Made by a program: the position numbers and the translations under genes. From NCBI GenBank assembly GCA_963818685.1, contig CAWFTJ010000001.1, forward strand, positions 682,001-746,000: a stretch of DNA of 64,000 nt, read 5' to 3'. Shown here piece by piece: positions 7,651 to 15,369 of the stretch (its first letter is position 1; every line of letters begins with the position of its first letter). The notes under the pieces were generated by a model. The model made no database searches. It was given only the letters and a program-made list of their open reading frames with translations, and was not told the origin of the DNA. Source of the stretch: CAJCJE01 sp963818685 (lineage in GTDB: Bacteria > Actinomycetota > Actinomycetes > Mycobacteriales > Pseudonocardiaceae).

Positions 7651-8220
7651 ATGGGGGCCGCACTGATCGTCGTCGACGTGCAGAACGACTTCTGCGAGGG
7701 CGGCTCGCTCGCGGTCGCCGGCGGCGCGTCGGTCGCCGCCGCGATCTCCGCCCACGTCGCGTCCAGCCGGTACGACCAGGTCGTCGCCACCCGCGACTAT
7801 CACATCGACCCTGGCGCGCACTTCAGCGAACACCCCGATTTCGTGCGCACCTGGCCGGTGCACTGCGTCGCCGGCACACCCGGCTCGTCGTTCCACCCGG
7901 AACTGGACGTCACGCCGATCGCCGCCGTCTTCTCCAAGGGCGCGCACCAGGCGGCGTACTCCGGTTTCGAGGGCAGCACCCGCGAGGGCGTCGGCCTCGC
8001 CGACTGGCTCCGCACGCACGACATCGACACCGTGGACGTGGTGGGCATCGCGACCGACCACTGCGTCCGCGCGACCGCGCTGGACGCGACACGGGCCGGC
8101 CTGGACACGACCGTCCTGCTCGATCTCACCGCGGGCGTCAGCCAATCCACAGTAGACAGCGCACTAGCCGAACTACGCGCGGCCGGCGTCACCCTGTCCG
8201 GTGCCCCCGTCGTCGGCTGA
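7651..8220 (+). CDS. pncA: nicotinamidase (isochorismatase-fold)
   Basis: Hydrolyses nicotinamide to nicotinate and ammonia. The triad is readable: Asp in VDVQNDFCEGGSLAV (residues 8-22), Lys in FSKGAHQAAYSGFEG, and the nucleophilic Cys in VGIATDHCVRATALDA. Metal-binding residues DYHID are also present. Length 189 is typical. AGGAGGAGG lies 5 bases before the ATG. It directly follows pncB. The toxin/immunity island begins 13 bp after its stop, on the opposite strand. Confidence 0.95.
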   Translation: MGAALIVVDVQNDFCEGGSLAVAGGASVAAAISAHVASSRYDQVVATRDYHIDPGAHFSEHPDFVRTWPVHCVAGTPGSSFHPELDVTPIAAVFSKGAHQAAYSGFEGSTREGVGLADWLRTHDIDTVDVVGIATDHCVRATALDATRAGLDTTVLLDLTAGVSQSTVDSALAELRAAGVTLSGAPVVG

Positions 8221-8233
8221 CTCAGCGTCCCGT

Positions 8234-8643
8234 TCAGACAGCTACCCAGTCAACGTAGGTCGGCCGCTGCCTGGTTCGGACGAGCTCGTCGAGAGCCGTT
8301 ATATATCTGCACGATCGGTACCTCGGCGCGAGGTCGCATCGGTGACTCGTGACCGAACCAGGTCCAATAATCGACATATTCCGTGTTCAGGCCGTTGACC
8401 GGCACGAACCTGCCCGGCTTCGCGTACCACCAAGGCGCCGACCTCGCCGCGCAGGCTCAGCGCCAGGCATGGATCGCCAGGCCCGGTGCCGACGTGGAAC
8501 AACCAGACGTATCCGCCGATGTTGTGCTCGGCGCGATACCGGTTGGCTTCGCGAAGCGAAGCAAGCAACGGAGCCGGATCGTGGTACGCCGAGACATCGA
8601 GCCGGCCGCGGCCCATCACGGCCGCCTGCTCGACAGTCCTCAT
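8234..8643 (-). pseudogene. Imm1-family immunity gene, second copy, broken by two frameshifts
   Basis: Degenerate paralogue of the intact Imm1 gene next door. From the ATG at 8643 it reads in frame as far as LRGEVGALV. A loss of two bases (GTGG where GTGTGG is expected, about 8430) then shifts it. The next frame reads WYAKPGRFVPVNGLN and DYWTWFGHESPM, which matches WYLADDELVPVDGLN and RYWTWFGHEFPM of the intact copy. A second indel near 8298 shifts it again, and the last frame gives ALDELVRTRQRPTYVDW, matching ALAEWISTHRRPECIRW. It is preceded by a remnant of a toxin C-terminus whose stop overlaps this start (ATGA), just as in the intact pair. It ends 13 bp from pncA. Confidence 0.85.
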
Positions 8644-8690
8644 GCTCGCCCCTGATAGGTCTCGGTGAACGGGTCGCCCGTTGCGTGGCG
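8640..8690 (-). pseudogene. remnant of a second deaminase-toxin C-terminus
   Basis: Seventeen codons including the stop, reading RHATGDPFTETYQGRA, which align with TTQRGEPFAKTYRGRA at the end of the toxin fragment at 9110. Both end in TGA overlapping an Imm1 ATG, with the same sequence GGGGCGAGCATGAG around the overlap. It begins 7 bases after the intact Imm1 stop. This shows that a whole toxin-tip/immunity cassette was duplicated and that most of the second toxin was then lost. Confidence 0.8.
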
Positions 8691-8696
8691 CCCGAG

Positions 8697-9113
8697 TCAG
8701 TTCCCCAATGACCGCCACCGAATGCACTCCGGCCGCCGATGCGTGCTGATCCACTCAGCGAGCGCTCGGTAAACCACGTCGATCGGTAGCTCAGAGCCCG
8801 GCGGCATCGGAAACTCATGACCAAACCAGGTCCAGTAGCGATCTGCGTCGTCCTCGTTGAGTCCGTCGACGGGTACCAACTCGTCATCGGCCAGGTACCA
8901 TGCCAGCGCGCCGATCTCACCTCGCACTCCCACAGCCAGAGTCGGGTCGTCGTCGTTCGAGCCCAGCCGGAACAGCCACAGGAGGCCACCGGACCGGGCT
9001 TCGAACTGCCCGTTGACCGCGCGGAGCGCGGCAAGTATCGGGCCAGGTTCACGCTGGTCGGCGATGTCCAGATGGTCGTTCCCGGTCAACACCGGCTTCA
9101 CCATAGTGCTCAT
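8697..9113 (-). CDS. Imm1-family immunity protein
   Basis: Predicted antidote to the adjacent DNA-deaminase toxin, 138 residues, cytoplasmic. It shows the Imm1 pattern: a central hydrophobic GGLLWLFRLG, GVRGEIGALAWY, the aromatic motif RYWTWFGHEFPMPPGSELP, and the terminal RRPECIRW. Imm1 proteins are known neighbours of SCP1.201/DddA-like deaminase toxins in actinobacteria. The ATG overlaps the toxin stop (ATGA), as is normal for toxin-immunity pairs. With the toxin now split by an insertion sequence, this gene is an orphan that could still protect against the same toxin from other strains. Confidence 0.82.
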   Translation of the reverse strand: MSTMVKPVLTGNDHLDIADQREPGPILAALRAVNGQFEARSGGLLWLFRLGSNDDDPTLAVGVRGEIGALAWYLADDELVPVDGLNEDDADRYWTWFGHEFPMPPGSELPIDVVYRALAEWISTHRRPECIRWRSLGN

Positions 9114-9306
9114 GCTCGCCCCCGGTAGGTCTTGGCGAACGGCTCGCCTCGCTGAGTAGTGCCTAGCACGGTCAGCTCATATCCGCGCGGCAGATATGGC
9201 TCAAGAAGCTGGTCGCACCCGGTCAGCTGACCGGGCCGGCTGCCGCAGGGAACGTGATTGATGACCACTTGAGCGCAGAACCGGCCCTCCTGGATCATCA
9301 TCGTGG
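9110..9306 (-). pseudogene. DddA/SCP1.201-like double-stranded DNA deaminase toxin, 3' part (split by IS66)
   Basis: Second half of a toxin gene interrupted by the insertion sequence at 9307-10385. After the target duplication the frame reads MIQEGRFCAQVVINHVPCGS, then GCDQLLEPYLPRGYELTVLG, and ends KTYRGRA with a TGA overlapping the Imm1 ATG. The Pro-Cys and downstream Cys are the zinc-ligand half of a deaminase. The His-x-Glu half is on the other side of the element at 10386-10613. Removing the element and one copy of the 8-bp duplication restores one uninterrupted frame of 417 bp (138 residues). A GTG inside the element at 9361 could start a short fusion of this fragment, but it would lack the catalytic HVE. 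Confidence 0.83.
9299..9306. repeat. 8-bp target-site duplication, left copy
   Basis: CATCGTGG directly abuts the left end of the insertion sequence (GTAACTGG from 9307) and is repeated exactly at 10386-10393. Eight bases is the duplication length typical of IS66-family elements. Confidence 0.9.
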
Positions 9307-10385
9307 GTAACTGGTAGTTTTGTTCGGGCACCGGCCCCTCCAAGCTGCGAGGACGTCGCACTAGTCAGCATCACCGGGCGCGACGTCGGCCACACCGGCC
9401 AACTCTCGCAGCGCGTGCGCGCAACACAACTGGTGCTCGACATCGGTGTAGGTGTCGTAGGGCGCCCAGGCATCATGCACCGCGACACCCCGGAAACGGC
9501 TCAGCACGCCAGCATCGTTGATGCCCTCCGTGCCGCGCTTGGGGTGGCAGGTGATCAGGGTGTACTTGTCGGTGCGGGCGCAGTGCACCCAGTGCAGCGC
9601 GCCGGCCACCCGCAGACCGGTCTCATCGAACCCGGCCACCCCGGCCGCGGCGATTCGGTCACCGACCTGGGCGCGGAACTCGTCCAGTCCGTGCGCCGCC
9701 CGCCGAGTCATCGCCGCGATGGCGCCCTCGGACACCGGTGTGCCGAACAGTTCGGCAAGTGCCTGAGCAGTGCGTTTCTTGGACAGGAACTGCGCCACAT
9801 ACAGGTAGAGGATGATCGCGGTGATCCGTGGCCCGTACTGCACCGGAGCCATCACGCCCTCGGGCGCCGTGCCGCGGGTGGTGGTCCCACACCCGCAGCG
9901 GCGCGTGATGAGTTGGTGCTCGGTGACTCGCACTGTGATCGGTGGCAGGTCGAATACCTGGCGGCGTTCTATCCCGACCTCGGTTGCCTCGGTGAGGCTC
10001 GCGCTGCAGTTCCCGCACGGGCCGGGCTCGTGCCGCTTGCGTTCGGTCGGGTTGTCGACCAGCGCCAGCGTCGCGCCTGAATGGCCTGGCTGCCCACCCG
10101 GCTTGCGTCCACTCTTACGCCGCAACGATTTTGGCGCCGGTTTGGTGAACGGCGAGTCCGACGAGGGCGGCTTGGAAGAGTTGGTCGAATCCGTCCCCAA
10201 CCGGCGCTTCAGATCGGCGTTCTCGGCTTCCAGCACCGAAACCCGTTCCCGGAGTTCCGCGATCACCTGCGCCTGCTGCACGACCAGGGCGGCTAGCTCG
10301 TCATACGACGGAGGCTCATTCCCGGTCTGCACAGGATGATCATCTCATGTCGACGATCAAGCTCCGCACCGACCTGATCAGTTAC
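9307..10385 (-). mobile_element. IS66-family insertion sequence, 1,079 bp, internally shortened
   Basis: Bounded by perfect 8-bp target duplications (9299-9306, 10386-10393) and terminal inverted repeats: GTAACTGGTAG at the left end and GTAACTGATCAG read inward from the right end, identical over the first seven bases with partial identity beyond. It carries one transposase gene on the minus strand that lacks its C-terminal portion. IS66 members with only this gene are normally near 1.6 kb, so about 0.5 kb seems to have been deleted internally near the left end. The intact duplications argue for a comparatively recent insertion into the toxin gene. Confidence 0.9.
9361..10332 (-). pseudogene. 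IS66-family transposase, C-terminally truncated
   Basis: From the GTG at 10332, 323 residues are readable. A leucine-rich coiled coil (LVVQQAQVIAELRERVSVLE) is followed by SSKPPSSDSP and the basic GRKPGGQPGH motif, a zinc-finger-like CGNC...RRCGCG region, and the start of the DDE catalytic domain. The first Asp is in AGFDETGLRV (about 240) and the second in VAVHDAWAPYD (about 288). The protein stops shortly after QLCCAHALRELAG. Full IS66 transposases are about 450-550 residues, with the third catalytic Glu in the missing part, so this copy should be inactive unless helped by another element. Confidence 0.88.
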
Positions 10386-10393
10386 CATCGTGG
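10386..10393. repeat. 8-bp target-site duplication, right copy
   Basis: Second exact copy of CATCGTGG, immediately after the right end of the insertion sequence (…CAGTTAC to 10385). Confidence 0.9.
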
Positions 10394-10613
10394 CTACTTT
10401 CATCTCGACATGCGAACGCATCATCCTGGCAACAACGGAACTCGTCACACAAAGGTCGGCAAGTCCTCGTTCGACAAGTGCGGTCCATGTCCCGTCGATG
10501 CCGGAAATGAACGCCCCAAGGGCGCCCTCCACATATCCATACGTTTTCTCACCGCGCTCACCTACCGTCGGTTGACAAATCAGTTCAAGCCAGAGATGTC
10601 GTGATCTCGTCAT
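10386..10613 (-). pseudogene. DddA/SCP1.201-like double-stranded DNA deaminase toxin, 5' part (split by IS66)
   Basis: First half of the interrupted toxin, from an ATG at 10613 (in-frame TGA 18 bases upstream, so no longer N-terminal extension is encoded). It reads GERGEKTYGYVEGALGAF, SGIDGTWTALVERGLADL and RMMRSHVEMKVATM. His-Val-Glu is the catalytic motif of the deaminase fold; SHVEMKVA is characteristic of actinobacterial SCP1.201-type deaminases. The frame enters the insertion sequence right after the ATG codon of the duplication. Joined to 9110-9298 it forms a complete deaminase domain with HVE and the Cys ligands. There is no secretion or pre-toxin domain, so it resembles an orphan toxin tip. 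Confidence 0.82.
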
Positions 10614-10844
10614 GGCTCGTTCGACGGTAGATCATCAATCGTGCGATTCCGACCGAACGAGCGAAAGAGCACCCGATCGAAAACCAATTTCAGAACACGA
10701 AATCATTCGCCGTAAATACGGACCTTCTAGTAGATACAGAATCACCCGGTTGCCAGTTGATTTCGTGGCTCGCAAGCGGTGCTGTCGACTTCGTGACCAG
10801 CCAGCCGAGCGACATGTCACGGGGAGCCGGACGTGTCGCTCGCT
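10614..10844. other. AT-richer spacer without a recognisable gene
   Basis: About 230 bp with clearly lower GC than the surroundings. No homologous reading frame, tRNA or repeat was recognised. Its composition, like that of the toxin fragment beside it, fits acquired DNA. It marks the right edge of the island before the nucleotidyltransferase gene. Confidence 0.5.
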
Positions 10845-10882
10845 AGCCCAACCAGCGGATGGGACCCCCGCTGGTTGGGGCT
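10845..10882. terminator. hairpin at the island boundary
   Basis: Stem AGCCCAACCAGCGG pairs with CCGCTGGTTGGGGCT (one bulged G) around a 9-base loop. It lies upstream of the nucleotidyltransferase start, between that gene and the toxin gene reading away from it, and could insulate the two. Confidence 0.55.
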
Positions 10883-10921
10883 GTGCACATGTGGGCAGGG
10901 CGACCTCGGTATTTTCACGCG

Positions 10922-11692
10922 GTGACCCTCTCGGAGGCTGCGGCGGCGGAAGCGGCCGCGCATCTCGCCAGGCTGGACGCGCTCGCGTCGGGGCAGGTCA
11001 GCGCCGTGCACGTGATCGGTTCGTCGGTGCTGGACGACTACCACCCTGGCACGTCCGATCTTGATCTGGTGATCGAACTCGCCCGTGAGCCGAGCGAGGC
11101 GGATCTGCACACGTTGCTTGACGCGCACACCGGGCCGGGCGCGAAGGTGGAGGGAACCTATGTGGCCAGCGGAAAGTGGGCCGATCCTGCGCCGACGGCG
11201 TCGCTGATCAGCGATGGCGTCGTGCATTTCGCGTCGAAAAAGTTACATGCGGTCACCCGACTGCAACTGGCCCGCTACTCGGTGACGATTCGCGGAGACG
11301 CGCCGGCGGTCGAGGCGGATGTGCGGGCGGCGCAGGATTTCTGCCGGCGCAATCTGGTCGAGTACTGGCGGAACTGGCTGACCGGCGGGCCGAGGATCAT
11401 GCTGCGTTACGCGCCCGCTCCGCTGACGCCGGGCTGGAAGTGGACGGTGGTCTGGGTCGGGTTGGGGCCTGCCAGGCTGTGGTGGACGATCAACACCGGG
11501 GAGATCGTCAGCAAGAGCCGCGCGGGCAGACTGGCCGCGGAGCACTGGCCGGATCTGGCCGAACCGCTGCTGGACATCGTGGCCGAGCGGGCCGGCAAGG
11601 ACGTGAAGTTGGGCAACAAGCACGGCAGGGCCGCTGTCGAACTGGGCCGGCGGATCATGGCGGAGGTCGGGGTCGGGCAAAGCACTGAATAG
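10922..11692 (+). CDS. nucleotidyltransferase-domain protein (ANT/DUF4111-like)
   Basis: Protein of 256 residues with an N-terminal polymerase-beta-type nucleotidyltransferase domain: HVIGSSVLDDYHPGTSDLDL (about 34-53) contains the GS motif and the DxD metal ligands. A helical C-terminal half (WRNWLTGGPRI, WWTINTGEIVSKSRAGRLAA) resembles the DUF4111 part of aminoglycoside adenylyltransferases. It may modify an antibiotic or another small molecule, but resistance cannot be inferred from sequence alone. I chose the GTG at 10922, with TATTTT 6 bases upstream and no ribosome site (leaderless pattern); the frame is open back to an ATG at 10859 inside the hairpin, which I think is not coding. Confidence 0.72.
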   Translation: MTLSEAAAAEAAAHLARLDALASGQVSAVHVIGSSVLDDYHPGTSDLDLVIELAREPSEADLHTLLDAHTGPGAKVEGTYVASGKWADPAPTASLISDGVVHFASKKLHAVTRLQLARYSVTIRGDAPAVEADVRAAQDFCRRNLVEYWRNWLTGGPRIMLRYAPAPLTPGWKWTVVWVGLGPARLWWTINTGEIVSKSRAGRLAAEHWPDLAEPLLDIVAERAGKDVKLGNKHGRAAVELGRRIMAEVGVGQSTE

Positions 11693-11765
11693 AGGTCACC
11701 GAACAGGCGACACGAGAGCAGCGGGCGCGTCAGACTGACGGGGGCGGCGGGTACGGTCTGATGCT

Positions 11766-13862
11766 GTGCGCCAAACCCTGCCTGATCAAACCCTGCCTGA
11801 TGCCACGGAGACCGTGGTCGACACGCTGCCTCCGGTGACCGCCCTGTTGCACGCCGCGGTCACCGCGGTCGGTGGCGCGGAACGGCCTGGGCAGGTTCAG
11901 ATGGCCGAGGCGGTCGCGCGGGCCATCCGCACCGGTGAGCACGTCGCGGTTCAGGCCGGCACGGGCACCGGTAAGTCGCTCGCCTACCTGGTGCCGGCCA
12001 TTCGGCACGCGGTCGCCGAGGACGCGACCGTGGTCATCTCGACGGCGACCATCGCGCTGCAACGCCAACTGGTCGACCGGGATCTTCCCCGGCTCGCCAA
12101 GGCGCTGAAGCCGCTGATCGGCAGGGCGCCCACGTTCGCGATCCTCAAGGGCCGCCGCAACTACCTCTGTCTGCACAAGGTGCACAACGGTGTCGCTGAT
12201 GAGCCGGAGGACGCGACGCTGTTCGACCCGTTCGCGGCGTCCGCGCTTGGCCGGCACGTGAAGCGGTTGCACGAGTGGTCGAGCGACACCGAGACCGGCG
12301 ACCGGGACGAGCTGGTGCCCGGCGTGCCGGACATGGCGTGGCGGCAGGTTTCGGTGAGCGCGCGGGAGTGTCTTGGCCTGAACCGCTGCCCGGTCGGCGC
12401 GGACTGTTTCGCGGAGCGGGCACGAGCCGAGGCGGGCCGGGCCGACATCGTTGTCACCAATCACGCGCTGCTGGCGATCAACGCGCTGGAGGGCATCCAG
12501 GTGCTGCCCGAGCACGACGTTGTCGTCGTCGACGAGGCGCACGACCTGGTGGACCGGGTGACCTCGGTGGCGACGGCCGAGCTGAGCGGGGCGACGGTCG
12601 CGGCGGCCGCGCGACGCTCGGGGCGGTTGATCAGCCAGGAGACGGCGGACCGGCTGCTGGAGGCGGGTGACGGCCTCACGCTGATGCTGACCGAGTTGCC
12701 GATCGGCCGCATGGACGAGCTGCCGGAGCCGCTGGCCGGGTCGTTGCGGGCGGTGCGGGATGCGGCGCGGTCGTGCATCGTCGCGCTGGGTCCGGAGCGG
12801 GCCAACCAGCGGGAGAACGTGGAGGACGCGACCGCGTACAAGATGGCGCGGGCGATGCTGGACGAGGTGCACGACACGGCCGTTCGGCTGTTGGACTCGT
12901 TCGACGAGGACGTGAGCAAGCGCCGGGACGTGGTGTGGGGTTCGGGTGAGGGCGGCAATTTCACCAATGCGCTGCGGGTCGCGCCGCTGGCGGTCGCGGG
13001 GTTGTTGCGGGAGCGGCTTTTCGGCCAGCACACGACGGTGCTCACCTCGGCGACGTTGACACTGGGCGGCGCGTTCGACACGTTGGCGCGGCAGTGGGGG
13101 CTGCCGGTCAACCAGGAGGCCGCGCGCAAGGCCGACGGCACCGCGACGGACAAGGAGCCGCCGAGCGACCGCAGCGGTCCCAAGTGGACAGGGCTGGACG
13201 TTGGCTCGCCGTTCGAGCACGAGAAGTGCGGAATTCTGTATGTGGCCAGGCATCTGCCGACGCCGGGCCGGGACGGGCTGCCGCCCTCGTACCTGACCGA
13301 GATCAAGGAGTTGGTGGAGGCGGCGGGCGGGCGCACGCTGGGGCTGTTCTCGTCGATGCGCGCGGCAAAGCAGGCCACTGAGGAACTGCGCGGCGTGCTC
13401 GACTACCCGATCCTGTGCCAGGGCGAGGACTCCACATCGTTGCTGGTCAACAAGTTCTCCGACGATCCGCAGACCTGCCTTTTCGGCACGTTGTCGCTGT
13501 GGCAGGGCGTTGACGTGCCGGGTTCGTCGTTGCAACTGGTGATCGTGGACCGAATCCCGTTCCCGCGCCCTGACGATCCGCTCGCGTCCGCGCGGCAGCG
13601 TGCGGTGGAGTCGCGGGGCGGCAACGGGTTCATCACGGTAGCCGCGACGCATGCGGCGCTGCTGCTGGCGCAGGGCGCGGGCCGGTTGTTGCGATCCATG
13701 CAGGACAGGGGCGTTGTCGCGATTCTCGATCCCCGGCTGGCGACCAAGCAGTACGGCGGTTTTCTACGCGCGTCGCTGCCGCCGTTCTGGTCTACAACCG
13801 ACCCGAAGGTCGTGCGTGGCGCGCTGAGCAGGCTGGACAAGGCGGCCAAGGCCGCCGAGTGA
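11766..13862 (+). CDS. dinG: ATP-dependent DNA helicase, DinG family
   Basis: XPD/DinG-type superfamily 2 helicase, 698 residues, 5'-3' polarity in the family and linked to DNA repair. Walker A GTGTGKS at 65-71; Fe-S cluster Cys in NYLCLHKV, ARECLGLNRCPVGADCF; Walker B DEAHD; helicase motif LASARQRAVESRGG and QGAGRLLRSMQDRG near the end. It is the positional counterpart of mycobacterial Rv1329c, normally adjacent to pncB, from which the toxin island now separates it. The GTG start at 11766 lacks a ribosome site but has TACGGT 8 bases upstream. The first codons include a duplicated block (QTLPDQTLPD) from a 13-bp tandem repeat. Confidence 0.93.
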   Translation: MRQTLPDQTLPDATETVVDTLPPVTALLHAAVTAVGGAERPGQVQMAEAVARAIRTGEHVAVQAGTGTGKSLAYLVPAIRHAVAEDATVVISTATIALQRQLVDRDLPRLAKALKPLIGRAPTFAILKGRRNYLCLHKVHNGVADEPEDATLFDPFAASALGRHVKRLHEWSSDTETGDRDELVPGVPDMAWRQVSVSARECLGLNRCPVGADCFAERARAEAGRADIVVTNHALLAINALEGIQVLPEHDVVVVDEAHDLVDRVTSVATAELSGATVAAAARRSGRLISQETADRLLEAGDGLTLMLTELPIGRMDELPEPLAGSLRAVRDAARSCIVALGPERANQRENVEDATAYKMARAMLDEVHDTAVRLLDSFDEDVSKRRDVVWGSGEGGNFTNALRVAPLAVAGLLRERLFGQHTTVLTSATLTLGGAFDTLARQWGLPVNQEAARKADGTATDKEPPSDRSGPKWTGLDVGSPFEHEKCGILYVARHLPTPGRDGLPPSYLTEIKELVEAAGGRTLGLFSSMRAAKQATEELRGVLDYPILCQGEDSTSLLVNKFSDDPQTCLFGTLSLWQGVDVPGSSLQLVIVDRIPFPRPDDPLASARQRAVESRGGNGFITVAATHAALLLAQGAGRLLRSMQDRGVVAILDPRLATKQYGGFLRASLPPFWSTTDPKVVRGALSRLDKAAKAAE

Positions 13863-13880
13863 CCCGGTGCAGGGTCACTC
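13857..13880. terminator. bidirectional hairpin between dinG and GH47 gene
   Basis: Perfect 9-bp stem GAGTGACCC / GGGTCACTC with a 6-base loop, overlapping the dinG stop and lying 10 bp from the stop of the convergent mannosidase gene. It can serve both transcripts. Confidence 0.8.
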
Positions 13881-13890
13881 GGCGCACTCG

Positions 13891-15345
13891 CTACTTGAGG
13901 CCGCGCAGGATCTTGCCCTCGGTGGAGAGGTAGAAGTTGCGCGCGTCGAACCGGGGCGAGTTCGCGAAGATCAGGTACAGGTATTTCCAGTTCTCCGCGA
14001 AGCCGTAGGCCGGGAACAGGTCGCCGAGCTGCATCGGCGTCGTGGTCACGTCGTTGACGATGGTGTAGCCGTTGGCCACGCGGGCGTTGGCCTTCATGCC
14101 GAGGAAGTACTGCCAGGCGGTGGCCGCGAAGTACGGGTCGTGCGTCTGGAAGTACAGATCGAACGAGGAGTTCACGTACTCGGGCCGGAACTGGTTGCCC
14201 TTGTCGGTGGCCGTGAGCGTGGTGTAGTCGAGGCCCTCCGGCAGGATCGGGTACTTGTCCAGCGCCCGCGTCCACGACCTGTAGTAGGAGTATGCGAGGT
14301 CGAACTCGCCTGCGTGGCCGAGAACTTCCGCCCAGAACGAGGCGAGCTCGGACTGTTGCCGGCCGACGAGCGCGCCGGTCTGGAAGTTGATCTGCTTGTA
14401 CCAGGTGAGGCCGTCGTAGGTCTCCAGGCTGTACTTGGTCAGCGCGGCGTTGAGCTCGTTGAACCAGCTCAGGCAGTCACGATCGCCGAACATGGCCCAG
14501 CCGCCCCACAGGTACTCGTAGAACGAGTCGACGGGCGGGTTGGGCGCCTGGTCGGTGCTGTCGGTCCACTCGCCGGTCTCGACGTTGAGGTAGGTGCCGA
14601 GCAGGTTCAACGACGACTTCTTGGCCATCGTGACCTGGTATGCCTTCTTGGCCGCGTTGAAGTACTTCGGGTCGCCGGTGAGCTGCGAGAGCACGCCGAA
14701 TTCCAGGATGTTGGTGCCGACCTCGGCCAGCGGCGGCGTGTTGCCGGAGACCGCGCCGGTGTGCAGGTTGACGTACTGGTAGGGCAGGCCGGTCGGGGAC
14801 GCGAACGCGGGCATCAACCGGTCGGTGATGTCCACGGCCAGCGCGAGCAGCTTCTTGTCCCTGACGGCGAGATAGCCGGCGATCAGGCCGCCGACGACCC
14901 GGATGATGGCCTCGAACACGTGGAACTTGCCGTCGATGTCGAAGTCGACGTTCTTGTCGATCCACTTGACGCCGGCCGCGACCTCGTCGTCGAGTTCCAT
15001 CACGTAGAGCGTGTCCAGCGCCTCGATGATGGAAAGGCCGATCGGGTGACCGTCCACGAAGAACTCGCTGTACGTCCCGGAAACCGGGTTGACCTGGTCG
15101 TGCCCCCAGGCGAAGCGCTTGTAGCCGTTCCACGCGTGCAGGAATTCGTTGCGGATCTGCGCGGCGGCCTGCCTGGCAGGCGGTGGCGGAACCGTGTAGC
15201 CGTTGGAGATCGCGTTCGGTGCGGTGGCCGCGTTGGCCGTGCCGCCGAGAACACCGGTGAGACCGAGACCGCCAGCCGCGGCGGCGAGCGTGGTGAGTGC
15301 GCTGCGCCGCGAGATCGGCCGTCTCAATCCGCCCCCAAGATCCAT
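13891..15345 (-). CDS. secreted glycoside hydrolase family 47 (alpha-1,2-mannosidase-like), Tat signal
   Basis: Predicted exported mannosidase, 484 residues. The N-terminus carries a twin-arginine signal (RRPISRRSALTTL, hydrophobic alanine/glycine stretch, cleavage near ANA). The rest follows the class I alpha-mannosidase alpha/alpha barrel: EFFVDGHPIGLSIIEALDTL, then FHVFEAIIRVVGGLIAGYLA, LAEVGTNILEFGVLSQLTGD and FRPEYVNSSFDLYFQTHD. GH47 is mostly eukaryotic; bacterial examples are few. It may trim mannose-rich glycans. Start at the ATG at 15345 with AAGGAAA upstream. A 14-bp perfect palindrome of LacI-operator type lies 25 bp upstream, suggesting sugar-responsive control. Confidence 0.83.
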   Translation of the reverse strand: MDLGGGLRRPISRRSALTTLAAAAGGLGLTGVLGGTANAATAPNAISNGYTVPPPPARQAAAQIRNEFLHAWNGYKRFAWGHDQVNPVSGTYSEFFVDGHPIGLSIIEALDTLYVMELDDEVAAGVKWIDKNVDFDIDGKFHVFEAIIRVVGGLIAGYLAVRDKKLLALAVDITDRLMPAFASPTGLPYQYVNLHTGAVSGNTPPLAEVGTNILEFGVLSQLTGDPKYFNAAKKAYQVTMAKKSSLNLLGTYLNVETGEWTDSTDQAPNPPVDSFYEYLWGGWAMFGDRDCLSWFNELNAALTKYSLETYDGLTWYKQINFQTGALVGRQQSELASFWAEVLGHAGEFDLAYSYYRSWTRALDKYPILPEGLDYTTLTATDKGNQFRPEYVNSSFDLYFQTHDPYFAATAWQYFLGMKANARVANGYTIVNDVTTTPMQLGDLFPAYGFAENWKYLYLIFANSPRFDARNFYLSTEGKILRGLK

Positions 15346-15369
15346 GTCCGGGTTTCCTTCCCTCGCCGA

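Noticed and set aside
9110..9361. A separate short gene starting at the GTG at 9361
   Set aside because: Its first 18 codons are insertion-sequence end, and the rest is the toxin 3' half. It is better explained as part of the interrupted toxin gene.
10293..10613. A 106-codon hypothetical gene
   Set aside because: Its last 30 codons are the right end of the insertion sequence. Only 10386-10613 is toxin sequence.
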